The notes beneath the pieces were generated by a model, which did no database searches, was not told the origin of the DNA, and worked only from the letters and a program-made list of their open reading frames with translations. Shown piece after piece: positions 1 through 6,026 of a stretch of 8,276 bases of DNA (position 1 is the stretch's first letter; each line of letters opens with the position of its first letter). Position numbers and translations under genes: made by a program. Location of the stretch: the NCBI GenBank assembly GCA_949293915.1, contig CASFFJ010000005.1, forward strand, positions 1 to 8,276, in the 5' to 3' direction. Source of the DNA: an uncultured Christensenella sp. (GTDB lineage Bacteria > Bacillota > Clostridia > Christensenellales > UBA1242).

Positions 1-254
1 TGACTTAATTTTGTTTTGCCAGTTTTGATATGTAAATCATCTGCCACATAAAATTCTGTGCCAATGATAGGCTTAATGCCTTGCGCCATACATTCATCAT
101 GAAATTTAATTGCGCCATACATATTGCCGTGGTCAGTGATGGCAATTGCTGGCATTTCATATTCTTTTGCAAGTTTTACCATCTTCTCGATTCTAGCGGC
201 ACCATCAAGCAAACTATATTCAGTATGAACGTGTAAATGAACAAATGGTTTCAT
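1..254 (-). CDS. dnaE: DNA polymerase III alpha subunit, N-terminal part (PHP domain), cut by window edge
   Basis: Replicative DNA polymerase catalytic subunit. Only the first 84 codons are visible, beginning MKPFVHLHVHTEYSLLDGA; the gene continues past position 1. The visible part is the start of the N-terminal PHP domain: the H-x-H motif (His8, His10), the AITDHGNMYGAIKF block around residues 39-52, and the IIGTEFYVADD block. A PHP domain at the extreme N-terminus, followed directly by SLLDGA, marks DnaE; PolC places PHP after an OB domain and interrupts it with an exonuclease. The start is fixed by a good Shine-Dalgarno (AAAGGAG, 261-267) and by the TAATG overlap with the whiA stop, which implies translational coupling. 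whiA next to dnaE is a familiar low-GC Gram-positive arrangement. I cannot tell whether the rest of the polymerase is intact. Confidence 0.93.
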   Translation of the reverse strand, partial: MKPFVHLHVHTEYSLLDGAARIEKMVKLAKEYEMPAIAITDHGNMYGAIKFHDECMAQGIKPIIGTEFYVADDLHIKTGKTKLS

Positions 255-1141
255 TAGTTGTCTCCTTTGTGTTTGTGATAAATAGAAATAATTTTGTCTA
301 ATCGATATTTAATCCCAGCACGCGAAATTTTATTGTCTAAAATTGTTTGTAAATTTTTAAGAGAAACATCAGGATTCGCTATGCGTGCTAATGCGACTGT
401 CTTTAAATTGTCATCAAGAGTATAAATTAGGTCATTATCCATTAAATAACTTATAGCTTCCATCTGTTCTGCACTGGCTGTCAAGGTTTTGTCCAAATTG
501 CTCTCAAAACAATTATTTTGTCTATTGACATTATTTCTAAGTTCACGTATGACCAACGAATTTTGTACTTCCAATGACTTATTTACAGCACCCAAAAGTA
601 CTAGTAAATCGCAAATTTGACTGCTATTTTTAGAGTATAATACATAATTATTCTGTCTAGTTGTCTTTGTTAAACCAAACCCAAACTGATTAAGTAAATC
701 ATAAGTCAATAACATTAAATCTTGACGTCTAAATACAAACTCTAAATTATATCCTTTTGAATTTACATTATTGTCCACGTTATAATAAAAATTGCCAAAA
801 ATCAAGAACATAACTTTAACGATAACTTTTAGATCACATTCGTTAGAGTATAAATTAATGTTGATAGTTGATTTTGGCGAGAAATTACAATCAATAAGCA
901 TTGCTAAAACATTTCCACGAAAACACAAAAAACTTTCCCAACAATCAATCTCTATGTCGGGATAGAAATTATGTACAATCTTAATAATTTTGTCAGCGAT
1001 GTCTTGTTTTGTATTGATAAGTAGAGTAGAAGTTTTTTTATCAAACTGACCTAAAACATTAAATATTGTACTGATAAAAGCGTGACCGCAACAATTATTG
1101 TTAGGTATTTTAGATAAAATTTCTTGTTTGCAGTCTGGCAT
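254..1141 (-). CDS. whiA: WhiA family DNA-binding regulator
   Basis: WhiA is a conserved Gram-positive DNA-binding protein, linked to sporulation in actinomycetes and to cell division and chromosome segregation in Bacillus. This copy has 295 residues, slightly short of the usual 310-320. The C-terminal half carries the family signature: RELRNNVNRQNNC (199-211), then NLDKT (216-220), a helical segment, and a helix-turn-helix ending SRAGIKYRLDKI (about 245-286). The N-terminal half should be a degenerate LAGLIDADG fold; it aligns through GYNLEFVF (about 130-137), but the usual RGAFLAGGS-like stretch has become KVMFLIFGNFYYN, so this half is unusually diverged. The start follows AAAAGGAG (1148-1155), which overlaps the end of the upstream PHP gene, 2 nt away. 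The stop overlaps the dnaE start. Family assignment is firm; the role in this organism is unknown. Confidence 0.93.
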   Translation of the reverse strand: MPDCKQEILSKIPNNNCCGHAFISTIFNVLGQFDKKTSTLLINTKQDIADKIIKIVHNFYPDIEIDCWESFLCFRGNVLAMLIDCNFSPKSTININLYSNECDLKVIVKVMFLIFGNFYYNVDNNVNSKGYNLEFVFRRQDLMLLTYDLLNQFGFGLTKTTRQNNYVLYSKNSSQICDLLVLLGAVNKSLEVQNSLVIRELRNNVNRQNNCFESNLDKTLTASAEQMEAISYLMDNDLIYTLDDNLKTVALARIANPDVSLKNLQTILDNKISRAGIKYRLDKIISIYHKHKGDN

Positions 1142-1143
1142 TG

Positions 1144-1920
1144 TTAACTCCTTTTCTTGCGTTTGTCCTTTTTAAATTTTGGCAAATCGTTATAGTTTAA
1201 AATCACACTATCAGGCAGTCGTAATCTAAGTACTGCCTCTAATCCAAGGTGGCAGTCTCCAACTCTTTTTGGCGAATGAGCATCACTGTTGATTACAAAC
1301 TTGCAACCCAATTCGTAACATTTTAAAATATCTTTGTCTGTCAAGCCTAAGCGTTTACCATTTAGTTCAATCAGTGTGTTAGTTTCTTTTGCTACTTTTG
1401 CCACTTGTTCAACATCCACTTTGCAAATATGATTGAGATGAGTTATAATATCAATGTCATATTTTCGCATAGCGTTTATATAAGCATTGGTGTTTTTTTG
1501 TTTTTGCTTTTTTGAGGTAAATTTAAAGATGTTTGCAAAAACATTTTTCAACACAAAACCAATCTGCTCACGTGCGCTAGTTGATTTAACAATTTGATGG
1601 AATCCACACAGCAAAATGTCAAGATTATCATAATCTTCATCCACAATATCAATATCGCCTTTACTAGATATGATGTTAGCCTCTACGCCCAGCAAGACAT
1701 CAATAGGGTAGCGCTCTTTAGCTTCTTCAATGTCTTTTCTCAAACTAGGTATATCTTTACGTCTTATACCATAAAGTTTTTGGTTAAAACCGTGGTCGGT
1801 AATCGCAATTTGCCTTAATCCCTTTTCATATGCTACGCGGACATTATCTTCCACCGAACCCTTGCCGTGATTGTGGCGTGAATATTTTGTATGTGTGTGA
1901 TAATCTGCAATAAGTGCCAT
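1144..1920 (-). CDS. PHP-domain metal-dependent phosphoesterase
   Basis: 258-residue stand-alone PHP-domain hydrolase (histidinol-phosphatase/YcdX-like), expected to be a cytoplasmic, metal-dependent phosphoesterase. The full ligand set is visible: DYHTHT (His8, His10), ITDHG (Asp42, His43), GVEANI (Glu80), CGFHQI (His108), ITHLNH (His161) and NSDAH (Asp213, His215), so it is probably active. Odd features are a lysine-rich linker (FTSKKQKQK, about 134-142) and a very basic tail (KKDKRKKRS). The substrate cannot be inferred: there is no histidine-biosynthesis gene nearby, and PHP genes beside whiA in low-GC Gram-positives are of unknown substrate. The start is supported by AGGAG (1926-1930) 5 nt upstream of the ATG. 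First gene of the PHP-whiA-dnaE operon. It resembles the dnaE PHP domain only at family level, so a recent duplication is not indicated. Confidence 0.9.
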   Translation of the reverse strand: MALIADYHTHTKYSRHNHGKGSVEDNVRVAYEKGLRQIAITDHGFNQKLYGIRRKDIPSLRKDIEEAKERYPIDVLLGVEANIISSKGDIDIVDEDYDNLDILLCGFHQIVKSTSAREQIGFVLKNVFANIFKFTSKKQKQKNTNAYINAMRKYDIDIITHLNHICKVDVEQVAKVAKETNTLIELNGKRLGLTDKDILKCYELGCKFVINSDAHSPKRVGDCHLGLEAVLRLRLPDSVILNYNDLPKFKKDKRKKRS

Positions 1921-1949
1921 CTTAACTCCTAAAGATAATTTATTATATT

Positions 1950-1965
1950 TATAATATATATTATA
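1950..1965. repeat. 16-bp perfect AT palindrome at predicted +1
   Basis: TATAATATATATTATA is a perfect palindrome lying at about +1 to +16 of the predicted PHP-whiA-dnaE transcript. It could be a repressor operator or a short 5' hairpin. All-AT palindromes arise easily by chance in DNA of this composition, so function is unproven. Confidence 0.4.
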
Positions 1966-1971
1966 TAACTT

Positions 1972-2000
1972 ATTATATCACTATAAAAAAAATAAATCAA
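1972..2000 (-). promoter_or_regulatory. Extended -10 sigma-A promoter for PHP-whiA-dnaE
   Basis: Read on the minus strand: -35 TTGATT (2000-1995), a 17-bp spacer, and -10 TATAAT (1977-1972) preceded by TGA, giving an extended TGnTATAAT. The predicted start of transcription is near 1965, leaving a leader of about 45 nt with AGGAG before the PHP gene. Near-consensus boxes with ideal spacing make this convincing even in very AT-rich DNA. Confidence 0.78.
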
Positions 2001-2030
2001 GAGAATCAAAAATTGTAAAACAAAAAATCT

Positions 2031-2060
2031 AAAATAAATGTAGCAAAAATAAATGTCGCA
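2031..2060. repeat. 15-bp tandem duplication, two units
   Basis: Two adjacent units, AAAATAAATGTAGCA (2031-2045) and AAAATAAATGTCGCA (2046-2060), differ at one base. This looks like a recent slippage duplication in non-coding DNA. On the minus strand it would encode a repeated ATFIF/ATFIL pentapeptide inside the doubtful small ORF at 2006-2119. Confidence 0.75.
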
Positions 2061-2235
2061 AACAACAAAAACGAGTTAGAAAGAATATCCAACTTAGTAT
2101 AAATATTATCAACAATCATAACAATTTAAAAGAATTGTAACAAATATAATATTAATCTATATATAAATCATCTAAATATTAATCGAATACAAAATAATCA
2201 ATTTCTAAACAAATTTAAAGATTAACAAATACTAT

Positions 2236-3105
2236 CTAATCTTTAATATATTCAATTTCTAGCTGAAAAATGGTGGAATATTTATCAAGAATTATTTTGT
2301 TTATTGTCTCAATCAAGTAAAGCACATCTTTTGCAGTAGCATTATTGTTGTTTATGATAAAACCAGAATGTTTTTTAGAAACACTTGCGCCACCAATTGT
2401 AAGCCCTTTTAAGCCTAGTTCATCAATTATTTTTGCTGGTATTAGATTTTCTTTACGCTTAAAAACACTACCCGCACTATATTCACTTATTGGTTGAGTG
2501 GTTAATTTACGTGTTAAATAAGTTTTTGTTAATTCTTTAATTTTGTTTTTATCTTCTATATTTAGCATTAATTCAGCGGATAAGATGACATAGTTTTTTG
2601 ATTTAAAAATACTGTTTCTATAACTAAAATCACAATCTTTTTTTCGTAGTTTAATAATCTTGTTTGTGTCAGTATCGTAGCAGGTTATAGATTTAATCAA
2701 GTTGCCAATTTCACTCTCAAATGCGCCCATATTATTATAGATTGCGCCACCAATTGTTGCGGGTATACCAGCGAAACATTCTAATCCACTTAAACCATTT
2801 TTTGTTGCATAATTGATTACATTATTAATATTTGTACCGCTAGCAACATACAAAATGTTTTTTCGTCTATTAATTTTTTTTGCACGATTAACTATAATAG
2901 CACCCGAGTAGCCGTCATCATCAAAAAGCATATTAGAACCATTGCCAATTACCAAGAATTTAATATTGCAAGTTTTACAAATAAAGCACACTGTTTGCAA
3001 TGCTTGTGTATCGTATACGACAAAAAGATATTTAGCTTTTCCGCCAATATGGAAAGTGTTATATTGCCTTAAATCAGCGTTTGAATATAGGTCAACTTTT
3101 TTCAT
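2236..3105 (-). CDS. murB: UDP-N-acetylenolpyruvoylglucosamine reductase (type II MurB)
   Basis: FAD- and NADPH-dependent reductase of the second committed step of peptidoglycan precursor synthesis, forming UDP-N-acetylmuramate in the cytoplasm. With the start at 3105 it has 289 residues. Visible motifs: NTFHIGG (16-22); FAD-binding GNGSNML (55-61) and GLECFAGIPATIGGAIYNN (107-125); SYRNSIF (161-167, active-site Arg163), whose form marks type II MurB; SAGSVF (210-215) with the proton-donor Ser213; SKKHSGFIIN (243-252); and a C-terminal QLEIEY with the expected catalytic Glu283. All key residues are present, so it should be active. An in-frame ATG at 3129 would add eight residues (MSRTKCIF), but the 3105 start gives a 4-nt ATGA overlap with the upstream gene and matches family N-termini; neither has a strong Shine-Dalgarno, so coupling is likely. 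It shows that the organism makes a cell wall. Confidence 0.95.
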   Translation of the reverse strand: MKKVDLYSNADLRQYNTFHIGGKAKYLFVVYDTQALQTVCFICKTCNIKFLVIGNGSNMLFDDDGYSGAIIVNRAKKINRRKNILYVASGTNINNVINYATKNGLSGLECFAGIPATIGGAIYNNMGAFESEIGNLIKSITCYDTDTNKIIKLRKKDCDFSYRNSIFKSKNYVILSAELMLNIEDKNKIKELTKTYLTRKLTTQPISEYSAGSVFKRKENLIPAKIIDELGLKGLTIGGASVSKKHSGFIINNNNATAKDVLYLIETINKIILDKYSTIFQLEIEYIKD

Positions 3106-4007
3106 AAAAATACATTTGGTACGCGACATTTCATCAATGCGTCTTCCATATCACTATATATTCCTGATGAATAAATTTTGCTATATTTTGCTGAATACAA
3201 ATGATAATTATTTAGATTGAATTGATTGTTGTTATCAAGCGTAAGTGATACGAATTTTTTTGTAAATTCATCCACATTACATAATGAAATATATTGTATT
3301 AAATCAGTGTAATAGTCAACCGGTGTTATGCTTGCGTTTGTGCGCCCTACAGCATTTAAATTGTCCACTCTAAACACATCACGGCCACTGCCAATTAGTG
3401 TCACATCTTTATTGTATACAAAATCTTTATACGCCTCATATCCACTCTCAGTTTCGCTCAAACTTAAATTATTTAAATCCAAAATAGGTTGCACATTGTT
3501 ATACAAACTGCCAGCGTGTACATTTTGTGTCAAAACGCCGTGTGTAATGATTGCATATCCGCTCACAATATAAGGTAGAGCGAATAGCTTGTTATTAAAC
3601 ATTCCACTATTTAGCAATTCATCACGAACAGAATAAGTGTTGTCTAAATTTTTTAGCTTTGGTAAGACGATTTTTCCCACGCCATAGCCAAACGAGATTA
3701 TATCTGGTGTAGAAGATAACAATTCTTCACGCAAATGGTTAGGATTGATTGATTTTATGTAAAATAAAATACCATCATTTTCACTTTCAATTTTTCGAGC
3801 TATAGATTTTAGATAATTTACACGTGGCAAACTGCCACCCTCAAAAGTTTCAATATGCCAAATTGTATAAATTTTTGTATCAATAGTAGGTTTTGAGTAT
3901 ATTTCATATTCGCGTGCATTTTTAAATGCTACAATTGGTGTGTATAAGCAGATGAAAAGCAAAGCAGACAAATTTAATATATTTAATACAATTTTCCTCT
4001 TTTTCAT
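3102..4007 (-). CDS. Short extracellular solute-binding-protein-like, membrane-anchored or secreted
   Basis: 301-residue exported protein. Residues 1-6 are basic (MKKRKI) and about 7-28 hydrophobic, so a signal peptide or anchor is present. Cys20 lies in LFIC, a poor lipobox, so ordinary lipoprotein processing is doubtful. The mature part resembles family 1 ABC substrate-binding proteins: IYTIWHIETFEGGS (46-59), STPDIISFGYGVG (99-111), NKLFALPYIVSGYAII (139-154), AYKDFVYNKDVTLIGSGRDVFRV (192-214) and YYTDLIQYI (232-240). It is short for that family (usually about 400 or more), mainly missing the end of the C-terminal lobe, and no transporter permease or ATPase genes adjoin it. It overlaps murB by 4 nt, so co-expression with cell-wall synthesis is likely. 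No Shine-Dalgarno precedes the ATG. The ligand is unknown; it may bind a sugar or peptide, or be a sensor or structural relative. Confidence 0.72.
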   Translation of the reverse strand: MKKRKIVLNILNLSALLFICLYTPIVAFKNAREYEIYSKPTIDTKIYTIWHIETFEGGSLPRVNYLKSIARKIESENDGILFYIKSINPNHLREELLSSTPDIISFGYGVGKIVLPKLKNLDNTYSVRDELLNSGMFNNKLFALPYIVSGYAIITHGVLTQNVHAGSLYNNVQPILDLNNLSLSETESGYEAYKDFVYNKDVTLIGSGRDVFRVDNLNAVGRTNASITPVDYYTDLIQYISLCNVDEFTKKFVSLTLDNNNQFNLNNYHLYSAKYSKIYSSGIYSDMEDALMKCRVPNVFL

Positions 4008-4025
4008 AGATCAATATATGTTCAA

Positions 4026-4046
4026 AATTAAAAAAATATTTTAATT
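4026..4046. repeat. Inverted repeat between divergent genes
   Basis: AATTAAAA (4026-4033) and TTTTAATT (4039-4046) are separated by 5 bp, midway between the divergent solute-binding-protein gene and uvrC. It could serve as an operator or an AT-rich UP-like element for both promoters. It has no G or C, so chance is a real alternative. Confidence 0.35.
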
Positions 4047-4059
4047 ATGATGTGTTTTG

Positions 4060-4068
4060 TGCTATAAT
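4060..4068 (+). promoter_or_regulatory. Extended -10 promoter of uvrC
   Basis: TGCTATAAT: a consensus -10 TATAAT (4063-4068) with the TGn extension at 4060-4062. No good -35 is seen at the right distance (TTTAAT at 4040-4045 is the best with a 17-bp spacer); an extended -10 can compensate. Transcription should begin near 4074-4077, at or just before the uvrC ATG (4077). Confidence 0.65.
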
Positions 4069-4076
4069 ATAAACAT

Positions 4077-5885
4077 ATGGATATAATTTTGGATAAAGTT
4101 AAGCGCCTACCCAATGATGCGGGCATATATATAATGAAAGATGCGGATGAGAACGTAATCTATGTTGGCAAGGCAAAAAACTTAAAAAAACGTGTCAGCC
4201 AATATTTTTTGCGCCCACAACAACATATCAAAGTTAAAAATATGGTATCTAGCGTAAGAGACTTTGATTATTATGTTGTAAATGATGAAGTTGAGGCATT
4301 GGCGCTTGAAAATACTTTAATCAAGAAATATCAACCATTTTATAATATTTTATTAAAAGACTGCAAGACATATGCTTATATCAAAATCAATTTAAAAGAA
4401 GACTTCCCTCGTTTTGAAATTGCACGTAGGCTAATAAAAGGTCACAAATATTTTGGACCATTTATGGCGGGAGTCAGTGCTAGAGATGTTTTATCAATTA
4501 TTGACTATGCTTTTCCGCTCAGAAAGTGCAAGCAAAATATCAGCATAAACAAACGTGCCACAAAACCATGTATATTTAAAGAAATGAAAATGTGCAATGC
4601 ACCTTGCGCTAAAATGATAAGTCGCGATGAATATATGACAATTGTGGCGGATGCAATTAAGTTTTTAAAGGGCGATACTAAAAGGGTAGAAGCGATTTTA
4701 ACCGAAAAAATGACCATTGCTTCAAACAGCGAAAATTATGAAGTTGCTATGCAGATACGTGACCGATTAGCAATGCTTAATAAACTAAAATCAAAAGTGA
4801 TAACAAGTCTTGATAGTTTGGTTGATTATGATGTGTTTAATTTAGTGACCAGTGGCGATTTTTCTGCAATGTGCGTTTTGAACGTTAGAGGTGGCAAACT
4901 CCAAGGCGTGCAGACTTTTGATATATTGAATTATTTGGAAGAAAAAGAAGCGTACACTCAATTTATAATGCAATATTATAGTTACAATCCTTTGATTGTT
5001 GATGAAATCATTATTCCTAATGTTGACACGACCGAGATTGAACTATTTTTGCGTGATAAATCAACTAAAAAAATTGTAATAACCAAGCCAAAAATTGACA
5101 GTGTAAAGTCAAAATTACTTGATATTGCAGAAAAAAATGCACGTATACATTTAGACAAAAACCTAGAACAAAACATCAAACATTTCAACACAAGTATGGG
5201 TGCAGTTAGACAATTAAAGCGTGATTTAAACTTAACTCGTGAACCTAAGCGTATAGAATGTTATGACATTTCGCATACACACGGAACGCATACAGTAGCT
5301 AGTATGTCTGTGCTCATTAATGGCGAAAAAGCACCAAAAATGTATAGGAAATTTAAAATAGAAACGGTCAAATTTATTGATGACTTTGCATCTATGTGCG
5401 AAGTTTTAGATAGGCGAATGGACAAAATAAATAGCGAAGATATCAGTTTTTCTAGTATGCCAGATTTGATTATTATAGATGGTGGCAAAGGGCAACTTGG
5501 TGTGGCTGTTGATGTATTAAATAAACATAATTACACTAATGATTTGATAAGTTTAGCTAAACGTGAAGAAGAAGTATTCAAACCAAATGAATCTGTACCA
5601 TATATTTTGGCGCGTGGCAGTTATTCGTTACGCTTAGTACAATTGGCGCGAGATGAAGCGCATAGATTTGCTATCACATTCAACCGCCAATTACGTAGTA
5701 AGGGTACGTTCAAAGGTGGATTAGAGAGTATAGTTGGGGTAGGCCCAGCAATAAGGCGTGCGCTATTAAACAAATTCCGCACTATTGAAAATATCAAAAA
5801 GGCTACACTAGAAGAAATAGAATCTACAGCCAGAATTAGCAAAGCTACAGCAAAAAATATCTATAATCATTTCAAAAATCAATAA
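4077..5885 (+). CDS. uvrC: UvrABC excision nuclease subunit C
   Basis: Makes both incisions around lesions in nucleotide excision repair with UvrA and UvrB. 602 residues, normal length. Domains in order: GIY-YIG nuclease for the 3' cut (about 12-95; GIY 16-18, YVGK 29-32, Arg39, Glu78); a four-cysteine cluster (Cys151, Cys165, Cys173, Cys177) matching the known UvrC iron-sulphur site; UVR domain binding UvrB (about 202-237); RNase H-like nuclease for the 5' cut with Asp397 (ECYDISH), Asp468 (IIDGGKGQ) and His529 (EAHRFAITFNR); tandem helix-hairpin-helix at the C-terminus (about 548-600). Every catalytic residue is present. The ATG matches family N-termini but has no Shine-Dalgarno and lies about 9 nt after the -10 box, suggesting a leaderless mRNA. 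Divergent from the solute-binding-protein gene and followed by an intrinsic terminator. Confidence 0.97.
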   Translation: MDIILDKVKRLPNDAGIYIMKDADENVIYVGKAKNLKKRVSQYFLRPQQHIKVKNMVSSVRDFDYYVVNDEVEALALENTLIKKYQPFYNILLKDCKTYAYIKINLKEDFPRFEIARRLIKGHKYFGPFMAGVSARDVLSIIDYAFPLRKCKQNISINKRATKPCIFKEMKMCNAPCAKMISRDEYMTIVADAIKFLKGDTKRVEAILTEKMTIASNSENYEVAMQIRDRLAMLNKLKSKVITSLDSLVDYDVFNLVTSGDFSAMCVLNVRGGKLQGVQTFDILNYLEEKEAYTQFIMQYYSYNPLIVDEIIIPNVDTTEIELFLRDKSTKKIVITKPKIDSVKSKLLDIAEKNARIHLDKNLEQNIKHFNTSMGAVRQLKRDLNLTREPKRIECYDISHTHGTHTVASMSVLINGEKAPKMYRKFKIETVKFIDDFASMCEVLDRRMDKINSEDISFSSMPDLIIIDGGKGQLGVAVDVLNKHNYTNDLISLAKREEEVFKPNESVPYILARGSYSLRLVQLARDEAHRFAITFNRQLRSKGTFKGGLESIVGVGPAIRRALLNKFRTIENIKKATLEEIESTARISKATAKNIYNHFKNQ

Positions 5886-5892
5886 TTTTATC

Positions 5893-5932
5893 AAAAATTA
5901 GCACTCTAATTAAAATTGTGCTAATTTTTTTT
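5893..5932 (+). terminator. Intrinsic terminator of uvrC
   Basis: A 12-bp perfect stem, AAAAATTAGCAC (5893-5904) with GTGCTAATTTTT (5918-5929), around a 13-nt loop and ending in an eight-T run (5925-5932). It begins 7 nt after the uvrC stop. The shape is right for Rho-independent termination and separates uvrC from the ctsR operon. Confidence 0.82.
5898..5924. promoter_or_regulatory. CIRCE-like HrcA operator inside the terminator stem
   Basis: TTAGCACTC-N9-TTGTGCTAA. The CIRCE consensus is TTAGCACTC-N9-GAGTGCTAA, so the left arm matches 9/9, the right arm 7/9, and the spacing is exact. It lies just upstream of a ctsR-clpC operon, a known target of joint HrcA and CtsR control in staphylococci. 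Against it: the site is 28 bp upstream of the -35, not overlapping the promoter, and part of the symmetry is needed for the terminator stem anyway. No hrcA gene is in the window. Confidence 0.55.
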
Positions 5933-5952
5933 AAAAAATTGTGCATTTTTAG

Positions 5953-5981
5953 TTGACATCTGAATATCATAGTGGTATACT
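5953..5981 (+). promoter_or_regulatory. Sigma-A promoter of ctsR-mcsA-mcsB-clpC
   Basis: A perfect -35 TTGACA (5953-5958), a 17-bp spacer, and -10 TATACT (5976-5981) with a TGG extension (5973-5975). The predicted start of transcription is near 5988, giving a leader of about 40 nt. Such a strong vegetative promoter is typical of operons silenced by CtsR and released on heat shock. Confidence 0.88.
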
Positions 5982-5983
5982 AA

Positions 5984-6008
5984 GGTCAAAGAAAGTCAAA
6001 TTTTGACA
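5984..6008 (+). promoter_or_regulatory. CtsR operator (heptad repeat plus a third half-site)
   Basis: GGTCAAA (5984-5990), GAA, AGTCAAA (5994-6000) is an exact match to the CtsR box, two A/GGTCAAA heptads separated by 3 bp, placed over the predicted transcription start so that bound CtsR would block RNA polymerase. A third half-site in inverted orientation follows: TTTGACA (6002-6008), forming with the second heptad the palindrome GTCAAA-T-TTTGAC (5995-6007). This predicts autoregulation of ctsR and repression of the whole operon. Confidence 0.9.
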
Positions 6009-6014
6009 TTTCTT

Positions 6015-6023
6015 AAAAGGAGG
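6015..6023 (+). promoter_or_regulatory. Ribosome binding site of ctsR
   Basis: AAAAGGAGG, followed by 3 nt and the ATG at 6027. It decides the start: an in-frame TTG at 6003 lies inside the operator and upstream of this site. The spacing is tighter than usual, which may hold repressor synthesis down. Confidence 0.75.
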
Positions 6024-6026
6024 GAT

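Larger units (their letters stand above)
1921..2235. other. Gene-poor, very AT-rich intergenic region
   Basis: 315 bp between murB and the PHP gene, both on the minus strand. It holds the PHP promoter and leader (1921-2000), the TSS palindrome (1950-1965), a 15-bp tandem duplication (2031-2060), a weak ACAATT/AATTGT inverted repeat (about 2121-2139), and a doubtful 37-codon ORF (2006-2119, minus). I found no convincing intrinsic terminator for murB: no G/C-containing stem followed by a T-run on the minus strand. No structured RNA is recognisable. The higher AT content compared with the flanking genes is consistent with non-coding sequence. Confidence 0.7.

Noticed and set aside
1594..1818. 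Plus-strand 74-codon frame inside the PHP gene
   Set aside because: It is antisense to a gene with a complete set of metal-binding motifs and shows no domain or start signal.
2120..2141. Intrinsic terminator for murB from the ACAATT/AATTGT inverted repeat
   Set aside because: The stem has about 6 bp of almost only A-T pairs, no T-run follows on the minus strand, and it lies about 100 bp after the stop.
3106..3129. Upstream ATG for murB
   Set aside because: It has no better ribosome site; the 3105 start gives the common ATGA overlap and matches MurB family N-termini. Not fully excluded.
5912..5944. Direct repeat AAAATTGTGC (5912-5921 and 5935-5944) as a regulatory pair or antiterminator
   Set aside because: Only ten bases, AT-rich, and the first copy is part of the terminator stem; no convincing alternative fold was found.
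6003..6026. Upstream TTG start for ctsR adding eight residues
   Set aside because: It lies within the CtsR operator near the predicted transcript start; AAAAGGAGG directly before the ATG at 6027 and family N-termini support the shorter form.
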